This document shows positions 56,601 to 64,000 of a stretch of 64,000 bases of DNA, one piece after another (position 1 is the stretch's first letter; each line of letters opens with the position of its first letter). This DNA is from Sipunculus nudus (lineage: Eukaryota; Annelida; Sipuncula; Golfingiida; Sipunculidae). The notes under the pieces were generated by a model that saw only the letters and a list, made by a program, of their open reading frames with translations, searched no databases and was not told where the DNA came from. The translations under genes were made by a program, and so were the position numbers. The DNA lies in contig CM049318.1 of NCBI GenBank assembly GCA_026874595.1, positions 19,018,241 to 19,082,240 on the forward strand. The letters run 5' to 3'.

Positions 56601-59589
56601 CAAAGATCGTGGGATGGCCGCATCATGGTACACTGTCTGTAAGTTCACATGCTTGTTTATGAGCTATCTTGGCGATATTAAATCTCTAAATCTGAGTCCA
56701 GTGACTACTAAGTGAGAGTTTTATCTTCGAAGGTTTTATCGCGAATTTGAAACCCTCACGAACAAAACGCCAACCACAGTATATAAACCCCAGCCGTAAC
56801 CACCATCTAACTGACCTGGTACAGGCTGAGAACGCATATGAACTACTCTGTGAGAATATAATGCTCGTTTTTGTTGTTTTCTTTCATTTATAGTTTATGT
56901 TTTTTAACATTATAATATTGATTACTCTCAGAATATCTTGCACAGGAGCTTGCATCAGTAGCGGAACCAGAGGGGTGGGGGTTCAATGGATCTGGACCCT
57001 CCATCTCTTTTGGTAGTTTGTGTTGGTCAATTCTTGCGGTCTGTGTCCTGAGGACCTTTCATTGACATAAGAAGTAGCATAACTCTAATAAGAACACCAT
57101 TTTGATTTAAGCTATTTTTAAGATATATATGTTATTGTAGTGTATATATGTTAGTGTATACGAAGTTTCAAAGATTACGCTGTGTCTTTCAGCACTACAC
57201 ACTTACATTTAAATACTGTGACCATTGCACGAAAGGAGGCAATATCACAATAGATACTCTACTGTGCACTAATGGGGTTCAGTATAGTATTGAGTACGTA
57301 ATTGTATTTTGCTTACCTACCCGTCTATTACAATTAAGACCAGATATCTTCACCTAAGGCCTTACCTGCATTCACCACATCGTGAATTTGCTGTCCGCAC
57401 TTGGTTCATGGTCCGACTCAGGCCTGAAGCAGAGCACACCCTCGCGCTTTTGCAACTCCTGCAAGGGCAGCGGTCAAGGCTGAAACTGGACTCATTCGGA
57501 CTAGAAGCATATTTACCTGTATGCCCTAGAAACCGATTTACTGTAAACAGGACTAAAGTAAAGCCAAGCGGTCACAGTAGAATAATGCGGAGAAGGGGCT
57601 AGTGCGGAGAGTGTAAACCGTTTCACCATCCGAATTATATGGTATTGCCTATACGGCCATAATCCGAATTATATGGTATTGCCGATACGGCCATGATCCG
57701 AATTATATGGTATTGCCGATACGGCCATGATCCGAATTATATGGTATTGCCGATACTGCCATGATCCGAATTATATGGTTTTGCCGATACGGCCATGATC
57801 CGAATTATATGGTTTTGCCGATACGGCCATGATCCGAATTATATGGTATTGCCGATACGGCCATGATCCGAATTATATGGTATTGCCGATACGGCCATGA
57901 TCCGAATTATATGGTATTGATGATACGGCCAAAGTCCGCTGTATTGTCTGCACAAGGGCTTTGGATTTGAAACGGACGTGTAGTTTTTCTTTTATTGGAT
58001 AAAATGTCATTTATAGTATACAGGTAGTGTTGTACTTACAGATAAAGATGCGAAGGTATTACAAGCTATATACTATCATTCAATATGACAGTCATTATCA
58101 TGCGAAATATACCGCATAATGCCAGTCAGGCTTTAAAAAATCAAAATACGTTTCAGCATATTGAACCAATATAGGTTCCTTTGATAAGTTTATGATGTTA
58201 CCACAAAGCAAAAATTTTTTTTCAAAATGTTTGTGATATACAGTATACATTTCTATCTTGATGTGGACCTACAGGAACGGCGTCACTGAGACCGGGCTAT
58301 ATATAGCTCTGTGTCAAGTGTGTGAGAAGATTGAGCGGGAACAGGAAGTTGACGTGTTCCATGCGGTACAGCACATCCGGGCCAGCCAGCCAGCCTTCAT
58401 CACCAGCCAGGTTAACAGTATATAACAGATAAATCTTATAATTTAATGGCACACCATACCAACACAAAACTCTATATGTTCAATTTTTATTCTAAAAAAA
58501 ATCATCATGTAGCCTACAAGTTAACCCTTTTTGGACTTAACCGGAATCCGTGAAAGAGGATTATGTATGTAATTATGTACAAACTTGTACATATATACAT
58601 TGTCGTGGTCACTTGTTGACATTCCTTACACAAGTTAGTCATACGGCCCCTCTCAATCATTGCACAGAACAAATGCATAAGTAGAAGCTGGTTTGATCAA
58701 ATAGCTCCAGGGCAACTCTGTCTGAGCCTCAGAGGTGGCACAAGAGTTCGGCATTTACTGGATTTAAACTTCACAATTACAGTCTTGTAATATTTATTAA
58801 TTACGAGTACTCTCCTGGCTACATAGGCAGAACTGCGCTCCTTACGCAGTAGTTACGGTTTATCCATTTTATCCCACTTTTGCCAACTACTTACAAAATC
58901 TGCCTTTAACACATACGGCCACCAGGGCGCTGACATAGCGCCATATATAACCCGACCAGTGAGACTGCAGGACTAAGGGTTTCTCCAACATTCTTCTAGT
59001 TCAAACTGAATTAAATTCCCGTTTTCATTGGGCAAAACGCTGTTAGCAAATAGCTAGCTACCTGGTGTCCCTATATAGGAAATTCGGCCTTGGCAAAGTC
59101 TAGGGAAAACGGGATAAGTGAAATAAGTAAAATTATATTTATGCTGTCGTTGGACAGCAGCTATAGCTAGAGTTGTGTCAAATTTTCAGGAGTAGTACAG
59201 TGGTGGTTTATTTTTATAAATGTATATATCATTATGATTTCCGGATTATTTACTCTGCTTTTAACGCAGCGAACAACCTGTTCTTCCTTATGCAGTGTAT
59301 AGCCGCTACACGAGGAACATAGTAAGCCGTTAGTAAAGGCAGCAATTTAAACAATCGGGGAAAATGGCAACCTAAGGCGGTTGGTTGCATATGTGCAGAA
59401 TTTGAAAAGTTAATAGTTTTAAAACGGCCTTTGTAAAATTATGACTGGTCCATTTCTAATGTAATTTCTGGTGTGCTTTTACATGTATGATTGAACATAT
59501 GGTATTTTTTTCAGGAACAATACGAGTGGCTCCATCAGGCGGCGTTTGGTTACATCTGCACGTTTGAAACCTACGCTAACTTTAAATGA
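32171..59589 (+). CDS. Receptor-type protein tyrosine phosphatase: lectin-like + 12 EGF-like + TM + D1 + pseudo-D2
   Basis: I assembled 32 exons by GT-AG sites, continuous phase and domain content; the sum is 3799 bases (3801 if two missing bases are allowed), about 1266 residues. Numbering below assumes those two bases. Order: signal peptide (1-19), F-type-lectin/discoidin-like domain (20-158), twelve MEGF-type EGF-like repeats (159-609), TM helix (about 620-645), juxtamembrane region (to 725), D1 (about 726-1007), D2 (about 1010-1258) and tail YANFK. D1 has the WPD loop (Asp886) and the P-loop [10 protein letters not shown] (Cys918, Arg924), so it should dephosphorylate phosphotyrosine at the plasma membrane. 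D2 has HCLNGVTETG and no WPD and should be inactive. Architecture resembles molluscan multi-EGF receptor phosphatases; the C-terminal tail is like RPTP-alpha. Exons 18 and 26 each appear one base short. The ligand is unknown. Confidence 0.93.
33222..33271. repeat. (TA)n microsatellite
   Basis: TA alternation with one TTTA interruption. Confidence 0.95.
33569..33615. repeat. (CT)n microsatellite
   Basis: About 23 uninterrupted CT units in intron 1. Confidence 0.97.
34255..34294. repeat. (TA)n microsatellite
   Basis: Forty bases of AT alternation in intron 1. Confidence 0.95.
34969..35169 (+). CDS. RPTP exon 2: F-type lectin/discoidin-like domain, first half
   Basis: Phase 1-1, 201 bases. 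It reads like the beta-sandwich N-half of F-type lectin/F5-8C-like domains: an [18 protein letters not shown] segment where the family has A.DG....C.HT, then [20 protein letters not shown], the family's hallmark PWW.VDLG...I..V.I. The usual fucose-binding His and Arg-Asp signature after this strand is not evident (IPRGYADW), so sugar binding is doubtful. Confidence 0.88.
35687..35902 (+). CDS. RPTP exon 3: F-type lectin/discoidin-like domain, second half
   Basis: Phase 1-1, 216 bases. It begins [12 protein letters not shown] (family I.VG strand) and ends [18 protein letters not shown] then SLCLCEVPI, matching the GRYV.V....LCEVEV close of F-type-lectin-like domains. Confidence 0.88.
36062..36111. 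repeat. Poly-T tracts
   Basis: Two T runs in intron 3 separated by a single G. Confidence 0.8.
36769..36864 (+). CDS. RPTP exon 4: EGF-like repeat 1
   Basis: Phase 1-1, 96 bases. [19 protein letters not shown] then C...NGTCY. Truncated MEGF/SREC-type repeat without the final C.PG..G..C loop. Confidence 0.88.
37682..37771 (+). CDS. RPTP exon 5: EGF-like repeat 2
   Basis: Phase 1-1, 90 bases, the shortest repeat: [18 protein letters not shown] then CSRTEELCV. Donor T|GTAAGT. Confidence 0.85.
38234..38642 (+). mobile_element. tRNA-derived SINE with target-site duplication
   Basis: A tRNA-like head with A box (GTGGCTCAGGGGTAGAGC, about 38245-38262) and B box (GAGTTCGAATTTC, about 38288) is followed by about 300 bases of body and an A-rich tail (AAATATATAAAAAA). 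It is flanked by the direct repeat ATCCAGGTT at 38234-38242 and 38634-38642. The intact duplication indicates a fairly recent insertion into RPTP intron 5. Confidence 0.88.
38922..39020 (+). CDS. RPTP exon 6: EGF-like repeat 3
   Basis: Phase 1-1, 99 bases: [18 protein letters not shown] then CDMTTGACI. Donor G|GTGAGT. Confidence 0.88.
39123..39221 (+). CDS. RPTP exon 7: EGF-like repeat 4
   Basis: Phase 1-1, 99 bases: [19 protein letters not shown] then CNAVTGACI. Only 102 bases from exon 6, the shortest intron in the ectodomain. Confidence 0.9.
39819..39917 (+). CDS. RPTP exon 8: EGF-like repeat 5
   Basis: Phase 1-1, 99 bases: [18 protein letters not shown] then CNAITGACT. Its close similarity to exon 7 (CNAxTGAC) suggests exon duplication. 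Confidence 0.9.
40542..40676 (+). CDS. RPTP exon 9: EGF-like repeat 6 (full form)
   Basis: Phase 1-1, 135 bases: [19 protein letters not shown] then [14 protein letters not shown], with the complete last loop. A second in-phase donor (TTTGTGAGTC) near 40650 could give a truncated form like the 99-base exons. Confidence 0.88.
41761..41818. repeat. 20-base tandem repeat, three copies
   Basis: GAATTCATGAATACCTTACC starts at 41761, 41781 and 41801. Related GATACCGAATTC sequences occur just upstream (41750 and 40900). Confidence 0.95.
42115..42215. repeat. Interspersed-repeat end (CAGCAGAACCTCC-type, minus orientation)
   Basis: CCGTAAATCGGAGGTTCTGC read in reverse gives GCAGAACCTCCGATTTACGG, typical of MITE termini spread through molluscan introns. 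Ends not resolved. Confidence 0.4.
42224..42355 (+). CDS. RPTP exon 10: EGF-like repeat 7
   Basis: Phase 1-1, 132 bases: [18 protein letters not shown] then [16 protein letters not shown]. Confidence 0.9.
42750..42786. repeat. (TA)n microsatellite
   Basis: AT alternation in intron 10. Confidence 0.95.
43308..43442 (+). CDS. RPTP exon 11: EGF-like repeat 8
   Basis: Phase 1-1, 135 bases: [18 protein letters not shown] then [16 protein letters not shown]. Confidence 0.9.
43725..43859 (+). CDS. RPTP exon 12: EGF-like repeat 9
   Basis: Phase 1-1, 135 bases: [18 protein letters not shown] then [14 protein letters not shown]. The donor G|GTTTGT is weak but forced by phase. Confidence 0.88.
44336..44434 (+). 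CDS. RPTP exon 13: EGF-like repeat 10
   Basis: Phase 1-1, 99 bases: [18 protein letters not shown] then CSKSDGGCP. Truncated form. Confidence 0.9.
44568..44649. repeat. (TA)n microsatellite, interrupted
   Basis: TATATA blocks broken by GA, TA-AT and CA interruptions in intron 13. Confidence 0.93.
45638..45712 (+). mobile_element. tRNA-like sequence, probable SINE head or relic
   Basis: ACGAAGCGGTTGGGACGCC (A-box-like, about 45641) and GGGTTCGACTCCCGG (B-box-like, about 45682) are about 41 bases apart, close to tRNA promoter spacing. No foldable acceptor stem seen, so it is not called a functional tRNA. Confidence 0.55.
46449..46583 (+). CDS. RPTP exon 14: EGF-like repeat 11
   Basis: Phase 1-1, 135 bases: [18 protein letters not shown] then [14 protein letters not shown]. 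It lacks the usual Trp before the second Cys (SSG for xWG). Confidence 0.9.
46793..46891 (+). CDS. RPTP exon 15: EGF-like repeat 12
   Basis: Phase 1-1, 99 bases: [16 protein letters not shown] then [10 protein letters not shown]. The donor G|GTCTGT is non-standard but gives the same 99-base length and phase as other truncated repeats. Reading through would hit a stop at about 46939 and give a truncated, possibly secreted ectodomain. Confidence 0.82.
47303..47414 (+). CDS. RPTP exon 16: transmembrane helix
   Basis: Phase 1-2, 112 bases. A Ser-rich spacer ([10 protein letters not shown]) is followed by a Gly/Leu/Ile-rich helix ([27 protein letters not shown]). The GxxxG-like run LGLGIGLG could favour helix packing. 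Confidence 0.92.
47884..47933 (+). CDS. RPTP exon 17: stop-transfer
   Basis: Phase 2-1, 50 bases: completes Trp, then [16 protein letters not shown]. The basic cluster fixes the membrane orientation with the phosphatase domains inside. Confidence 0.88.
48209..48401 (+). CDS. RPTP exon 18: juxtamembrane region, frameshifted
   Basis: Begins in phase 1 with [13 protein letters not shown]; it contains APPEYDSDD (a PPxY motif), VMYGNLG (a YxN motif) and IPEYV. The 3' end only makes sense in another frame (KAFEDEY then E, joining KLPKDLSHP in exon 19). The length is 193 where 194 is required. The simplest explanation is one base missing from the C run at 48374-48377, which would give [13 protein letters not shown]. 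Confidence 0.85.
48824..48911 (+). CDS. RPTP exon 19: D1 N-terminus and pTyr loop
   Basis: Phase 0-1, 88 bases: [17 protein letters not shown] then [12 protein letters not shown]. The pTyr-recognition loop normally reads KNRY; here it is RNRF. Confidence 0.9.
49461..49531 (+). CDS. RPTP exon 20: D1
   Basis: Phase 1-0, 71 bases: [19 protein letters not shown] then ANYIS, the classical D.SRV...YINANYI block. Confidence 0.93.
50174..50210 (+). CDS. RPTP exon 21: D1 (short exon)
   Basis: Phase 0-1, 37 bases: [12 protein letters not shown], the start of the conserved AYIATQGP block completed by exon 22. Confidence 0.92.
50367..50657. repeat. Tandem duplication spanning the intron 21/exon 22 boundary
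   Basis: A block beginning ATGAATCAGTTATATTTTA at 50367 recurs at 50509. Each copy ends with the first ~37 bases of exon 22 (GCCCTGTCGAAGGAACAG to TCTTACAGATG). The first copy thus carries a ghost acceptor and exon start at 50473 but no exon end. Confidence 0.9.
50623..50720 (+). CDS. RPTP exon 22: D1
   Basis: Phase 1-0, 98 bases: [18 protein letters not shown] then [15 protein letters not shown], the QGP..T..DFW.M.WEQ block with Leu for the usual Trp. Confidence 0.93.
51203..51331 (+). CDS. RPTP exon 23: D1
   Basis: Phase 0-0, 129 bases: [18 protein letters not shown] then [26 protein letters not shown] is the family motif. Confidence 0.93.
52250..52390 (-). mobile_element. tRNA-derived SINE head, minus orientation
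   Basis: On the minus strand, TGGTTAGAGAATG (A box, about 52378-52366) and GGTTCTAGTC (B box, about 52331-52322) are about 46 bases apart, the tRNA promoter spacing. It ends less than 70 bases upstream of the exon 24 acceptor. The 3' extent is uncertain. Confidence 0.6.
52448..52596 (+). CDS. RPTP exon 24: D1 WPD loop and catalytic Cys
   Basis: Phase 0-2, 149 bases: [20 protein letters not shown], ending TAVHC with the Ser codon split. The WPD Asp (about 886) is the general acid and the Cys (about 918) the nucleophile. The acceptor (CTGTATCAG) has a poor pyrimidine tract. Confidence 0.93.
52933..53068 (+). CDS. RPTP exon 25: D1 P-loop and Q-loop start
   Basis: Phase 2-0, 136 bases: [17 protein letters not shown] then [14 protein letters not shown]-loop Arg (about 924) is intact. 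The Q-loop usually reads MVQT; here it is MVPT. Confidence 0.93.
53515..53642 (+). CDS. RPTP exon 26: D1 C-terminus, frameshifted
   Basis: After the acceptor the phase 0 frame reads DQYI and then a stop (TAA). One base on, the frame resumes as [18 protein letters not shown] to FI. The family pattern is (E/D)QYIFIH, so one base is missing at about 53527-53528. The length is 128 where 129 is required. Confidence 0.88.
54449..54622 (+). CDS. RPTP exon 27: D1-D2 linker and start of D2
   Basis: Phase 0-0, 174 bases: [13 protein letters not shown], an Asn/Arg-rich segment ([10 protein letters not shown]), then [10 protein letters not shown] and [11 protein letters not shown]2's KNR loop is changed to a degenerate N/R run. 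Confidence 0.9.
55385..55516 (+). CDS. RPTP exon 28: D2
   Basis: Phase 0-0, 132 bases: [19 protein letters not shown] then [13 protein letters not shown], a D2 version of the AYIATQGP-WEQ block (AAQSPL). The donor GAG|GTTGTT is weak but phase-forced. Confidence 0.9.
55937..56053 (+). CDS. RPTP exon 29: D2
   Basis: Phase 0-0, 117 bases: [20 protein letters not shown] then [25 protein letters not shown] replaces the QYWP motif. Confidence 0.9.
56493..56638 (+). CDS. RPTP exon 30: D2, degenerate WPD region and pseudo-active Cys
   Basis: Phase 0-2, 146 bases: [17 protein letters not shown] then [12 protein letters not shown]. The WPD loop is WQPG, without the acid Asp. Confidence 0.9.
56700..56783. 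repeat. Fragment of the CTGTGG/CCACAG MITE-like family
   Basis: TCGCGAATTTGAAACCCTCA and then CCAACCACAGTA (ending 56781) is the inverse of the left end of the element at 24.87 kb. Only one end is present. Confidence 0.7.
57629..57934. repeat. 34-base minisatellite, nine units
   Basis: Unit starts (TCCGAATTATATGGT) are at 57629, 57663, 57697, 57731, 57765, 57799, 57833, 57867 and 57901, an exact 34-base period with few substitutions (GGTATT versus GGTTTT, ACGG versus ACTG). It lies in RPTP intron 30. Confidence 0.97.
58275..58410 (+). CDS. RPTP exon 31: D2 pseudo P-loop
   Basis: Phase 2-0, 136 bases: completes [19 protein letters not shown] then [17 protein letters not shown]. With exon 30 the loop reads HCLNGVTETG; the catalytic Arg position is Glu. 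Confidence 0.92.
59515..59589 (+). CDS. RPTP exon 32: D2 end and YANFK tail
   Basis: Phase 0, 24 codons plus [18 protein letters not shown] then TFETYANFK. The C-terminal YANFK matches the RPTP-alpha tail that binds Grb2 when phosphorylated. Confidence 0.93.
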   Translation, partial: EQYEWLHQAAFGYICTFETYANFK

Positions 59590-59860
59590 ATACCCTAACC
59601 CCCACGATCTCGCGACACACAATGACTCTGCTGAAATTGCACGTTTTATCATTTTTCTGTATCTCGCCCAGCATTAATTTAAAGTCTGTAGGCAATAGAC
59701 AGGTTGGGAACGAAAATATATATCATGTTACTGGTTTCTCCGTGTGATGTTGGTACTTTACGCACTATCAGTTCACATCTGAAGGTCTGTATCATGGGTA
59801 AAAGAATATATACAGATAATGTAATAACCATGTTATTAATTATTTCTATTAGTTCTAAAT

Positions 59861-59866
59861 AATAAA
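59861..59866 (+). promoter_or_regulatory. RPTP poly(A) signal AATAAA
   Basis: First AATAAA after the stop, giving a 3' UTR of roughly 290 bases. Confidence 0.6.
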
Positions 59867-60689
59867 TGAAATGCCAGTTTAAGATTTCGAAAGTGACATC
59901 TTTGAAACATTTGTTTAAATAAACGTCATCTCACAGGAAAGCATGACAGTATCTGAAAGAAAACGAATTACTTTACTTTTAAGAAAGAAAACCTTTTACT
60001 TACATTATGAGGAGTGATATTTATAGCGTTAACATTTTCAAGACGTATATTGGGGGACTACTGTTATTAATTATGCATATATTTTGAGACGTGTAAAACA
60101 TTATAAGGGCACTAAATACCACTCATTATGTTACCAATACCTTGTGAACTATTGTCATTTGAAACTATTATTTCTGATGAAATTAAAGGTTAGTATTAAA
60201 AATAGAACAATAAATTGTGTTTGCCGACCGCCAACACGCTCGTGTTGTTCTGTATATTTTATAGTTATTGATTGTCTTGTAATTTGTATGTCTGTCATGC
60301 AGGGCCTATCATCAGGATGTCCATTTGACGAATGAAATTTCCGTCTTTCCTGTCGTTTGTCTCTGCGTTCATAGTTTCTGTGTATTTGACTGATCTCCCG
60401 TTCCGTTTGTCTACCCGGCCTGTACCCCACCCCACCCCTCCACACACACACTCACACTGAAAATGACAGTTCTTTATTTATACATGAGCAGTTAGTTAAC
60501 GGATAACGTTCCCTGCGCATGCACTCGACGGTTCATAGACAGAACATCCTCCTCTGGCAAAATCAAGAGAAACGCAAAAGATAAGACCAGAAATCAACCA
60601 TGAGACACATAAAAATCAAATTTTAAACCAGTCTACAAAGTCCTCATAAAACGGATCTCGTGTATACATTTTACTCAATAAGAGCACCG

Positions 60690-61205
60690 CAAAAGTGCAT
60701 AATACGCCCTTTGTTTTTTTTTTCTTGTGACCTCTGACCTAATTAAATATGGGCAAATGATGCCGAGAATAGAAATCAGATAAGAAACTAAGTAAGTAAA
60801 TATTTAAAGCGAGTTTCATGAAAATCTATCTAAATTTTGGTTAGTGATCACACCGCCACCAAAATATGAGGACCTGTGACCTCATTAAATATTCGTGATT
60901 TTTGCCTAGAATCGAAACCAGGACAGATATTATATTGGTTAATCTTTATGTTGAGTTTGTTTAAAAACAATCATATTTCTGAGAAGTTATTACAGAGACA
61001 ATACAGAAAAGCCTGGTGACTGGTGGTGCCATTAAATATGCATGGATTTTGCCTATAATCTATCGGTGAATAGTTAGATAGTTTTGTGAAAATCCATCAT
61101 ATCCCCATGTATGTAATTGCAGTCATAATTAAAGTTAATGGACGGACGTACGGACGGACGCTGCTCATACCCTAATACGACCCGTCTTAGGGTGTATAAA
61201 AAGAG
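60690..61205 (-). repeat. Interspersed repeat, copy B (same family as 13.35 kb, inverted)
   Basis: Starts with GCATAATACGCCC (inverse of GGCGTATTATGC at 13.85 kb) and ends with GGACGGACG repeats and TAATACGACCCGTC...GTATAAA. It has the same internal GACCTCTGACCT / ATTAAATATG modules in reverse order. Confidence 0.75.
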
Positions 61206-61586
61206 AAAGTTAAGGCTAAGGTCCTTTTATATATGCTTTGTCTTCAAAATCGTATTTATATGATTATGCAACAATATTTGTTTGTCGCATTTTTGCTAAA
61301 ACAAACCAACGGGCGCTCGAGAAACACGAGAACTGCTTTAATGAACAACTTAAATAGGTAAGCGAATTTCAACTTGATTACGACTTTAAAATGTATGTCA
61401 TTATTTATTTAACAATAGGATATACAGTAATCATCAAACTGTAAAACTGTTCTAAAGGCTCTTAACAAAAAATCGAAATTGAATCAGTCCTCTTTTATTT
61501 AAAAAGAAGAAAGGTACACAAAAGTACATCAAATACCCAATTAACACATTTTTAAAACGCAAGGGATTCAAATATATATATACAGC

Positions 61587-61589
61587 TAT

Positions 61590-61662
<73 letters not shown>
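61587..61662. repeat. (TA)n(GA)n compound microsatellite
   Basis: TA alternation flows into about 30 bases of GA, like the array at 23.51 kb. Confidence 0.97.
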
Positions 61663-61665
<3 letters not shown>

Positions 61666-62729
61666 GTCATGGTGCGCAATCTTACAGGTTATTAAGCATG
61701 TAAGCTTTCCACAGGTCCTTTACCGTTCACTGCGCTTCGGCCTTTTGAAATCAGATCGTCGAAGTCATTATAAAGGCTATAGACCAAATCATTTGCTCTT
61801 GTATGTGTTTGCAAACATTCTGTAGTTATAATTTTGTAATAATTATATATGCTTTTATCATATCTTCATTCATAAACAATTTTAAAAGATCTGTATTGTA
61901 TAAATATTATTAATTATGACTGTGCCTGTGATAGGGGCACCATTTACCTGCACCACTTTGACAACACTTGAACCATATGCCCAAAAAGGCACATTTCCCC
62001 AAAAAGGCACACGTCTATAAAAGACGCTACACTCAAAATATAAGCAGTTGGTGGGGAGCGACGTCATATCCAATATGTCAAGAAATAGGAGGACACATAA
62101 AGAATCGTTTCTCCATTTAACAAGAGACATACAAATGACAACAGAGACATTGGCAAAGCGATGAAGCTCTTTATTCATTCTGACTACTCACCAGTAAAGA
62201 TTGAAGTTTCACATGTAAAGTGAAGTATACATTTAATATCACAAACAAAATGAAGGTATAAATGGAGTTTTAAAGCAGTTTTCCGCACTAAACAATAACT
62301 ACTGCTAGAACAGTAAAGACAATTTTTATCACACATAGAGAAAGACAAATGGTTAATAATATAACATCTCATCTGTAAACCTTTCTCGTTAAGAAGAAAA
62401 AAAACTCACTCATCAAATTCACTCATCAAAGCGACTTTCATTCAAAGTGCACACCTGCAGTCACGGCTTGCCCATTGACTGCTGATTGGTAACTTGCAGT
62501 TTTAGCTCTCATTTCATTTAATGCACTCATACTTTCACATTCACTATCTCATAATGATACCTTGTGTATGTTTCACAAGTACAGCAATGTATAATACCAT
62601 TAATTATATAACAAGAAAGACAAATGCTACAATTGGCACCTCCAAGTTCTACTTATAGCTACACAATAGCCACGCCATCATATTGATACTGACAAAATGC
62701 TTCACAGTTTGAGTAACCATCGGTTTGAC

Positions 62730-62870
62730 AGTGTGTAACAGGGCTGTTACGCAGACAGTTACATAATTTGTTACACAAACATTCACACATATTGTTACAC
62801 ATGATATCAAAAAGACTGTTACACAAATTAATACAAAGACTGTTACACAGTTTATTACATTATGTTACAT
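62730..62870. repeat. Degenerate minisatellite (TGTTACACA-like)
   Basis: Repeated AGACTGTTACACAAA-type units; in reverse they read TGTGTAACAGTCT, matching the unit at 15.1-15.4 kb. Confidence 0.7.
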
Positions 62871-64000
62871 GGATAATCAGCAGTCTTCCTATGTAACTGA
62901 GTATCAGTCGTAAAAGTTACAGGAAGTTTTTGGAGTATCACGTAATTAATCTCACTCATGAAATACCTTTCTCCCAGATCATCCTTTACATATTTTCCTT
63001 TGTAAATCTTAAACAAAACAAGGAGTATTTCTACAAACTGAAATTGATTCTTGCTCATGAATACTGCATGTTGCTGTACTTAAGTACGTGAGGTACACAA
63101 TGATTCTATCAGCTCAGAATGTATAAACAAGTAATTTTATCTGCCACATCGTAACAGTAGGAAGCACAGACTAGACTTAGTCTCACCCATGAGCAGCACA
63201 ATTCAAATGGAAGTCCCAAGAACAGTTCACATTTCACTACCAATACATGATATACATACACAGAATGGTTTAATATACAAATTTAATTACAAAAATTCAT
63301 GATTTAAACTGGAGAAACTTATGTCATAGTTTCATGGTCATAAACCTATATATTCATTTAACACCAAAAGCAGAACAGAGTTATAATAATTTTTTTATTA
63401 TTCATATTATTATAATTATCATAACTACTAGTAGTGCCAAGACCTAATGACTTTTCCAGCTATGCATTTTAAGTTTAGAGAAGGGCATTAAATGCCTGAC
63501 TACATATAAGCGATGTGGTTATCTAGGATAATTGCACTGTGTAGCATTTGGAGAGAGCACAGAAGCTGGGGCTATACATGACCATACAATCTGTATCAAA
63601 TCTTGGATAGGGACCCAGTATGTATAACCATTCAACATGTATATGAGAACTATAATAGCAATTGGCACACTGACTTAGTCCACAAAAAGAGGTTATTATG
63701 GTCATTATGAAAATATGACCAGCATAGCTATTTCAAATATATTAACTAAATTTTGAGTGTGTTACAGTAAATATTGAGATGGTGTAACACATGTTCCTTT
63801 TTGTGCATTTTTAGTGCAACATTTAATAAATCAATAACACATCCAGTACAAAACTAAGTCAGCAGAAACACTCAATACGGTAAATCCTAATTCTCCACCA
63901 GTTATTACCAAAAACAGCTGCTGCATTATATACAAACTATACGAAAACCTGGATTTAATGGCATGCACCATACCAACAAACCTCTCAATTCGACTTCTAC

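Larger units (their letters stand above)
59890..64000. other. Intergenic stretch, no gene recognised
   Basis: Contains the repeat copy at 60.69-61.2 kb, TA/GA microsatellites and a minisatellite near 62.73 kb. Open frames are short and lack motifs or coding composition. Confidence 0.5.

Noticed and set aside
57309-57602. 97-codon open frame in RPTP intron 30
   Set aside because: It lies between D2 exons that already join in correct phase (56638 to 58275), and has no recognisable domain.
57629-57934. CRISPR array
   Set aside because: The units are contiguous 34-base repeats without unique spacers, inside a eukaryotic intron; this is a minisatellite.

Overview
The window is eukaryotic, almost certainly metazoan nuclear DNA, and it looks like a mollusc, probably a bivalve. 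The evidence is AT-rich intergenic sequence full of TA microsatellites, short GT-AG exons, an F-type-lectin-like domain joined to MEGF-type EGF repeats, non-LTR retrotransposon remains, tRNA-derived SINEs and MITE-like repeats. The species assignment is inference; the metazoan character is seen directly in the domains.

Layout. 1-938 (+) is the 3' part (TM3 to C-terminus) of a rhodopsin-family peptide-type GPCR. About 6.0-9.8 kb (-) is a decayed non-LTR retrotransposon with ORF1, endonuclease and reverse transcriptase remains. 10-19 kb is mostly non-coding repeats and microsatellites. About 19.6-24.85 kb (+) holds phase-compatible exon candidates of an unrecognised gene: an N-terminal MGQIC exon, an LRR-like exon, and a terminal exon with a poly(A) signal. 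A second LINE fragment lies on the opposite strand inside that span. 24.87-25.26 kb is a TA-flanked MITE-like element. 26.4-28.7 kb (-) is a small secreted C-type lectin gene.

The dominant gene is at 32171-59589 (+), followed by a poly(A) signal at 59861. It is a receptor-type protein tyrosine phosphatase that I could reconstruct in 32 exons, about 1266 residues. The order is signal peptide, F-type-lectin/discoidin-like domain, twelve MEGF-type EGF-like repeats (one per exon), one transmembrane helix, a juxtamembrane segment with tyrosine motifs, a catalytically equipped D1, a pseudophosphatase D2 and a C-terminal YANFK tail. Every ectodomain exon from 2 to 15 is symmetric phase 1-1. Two exons (48209-48401 and 53515-53642) each lack one base relative to the conserved frame. 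The allele is therefore frameshifted, or the assembly has single-base errors.

Beyond 59.9 kb I see no gene, only repeats, including a second copy of the repeat at 13.3 kb and a minisatellite related to the one at 15.1 kb. The most interesting system here is the chimeric lectin/EGF receptor phosphatase: a possible glycan- or ligand-sensing ectodomain coupled to one active and one dead phosphatase domain, with Grb2-type docking motifs. A C-type lectin gene lies just upstream on the other strand.
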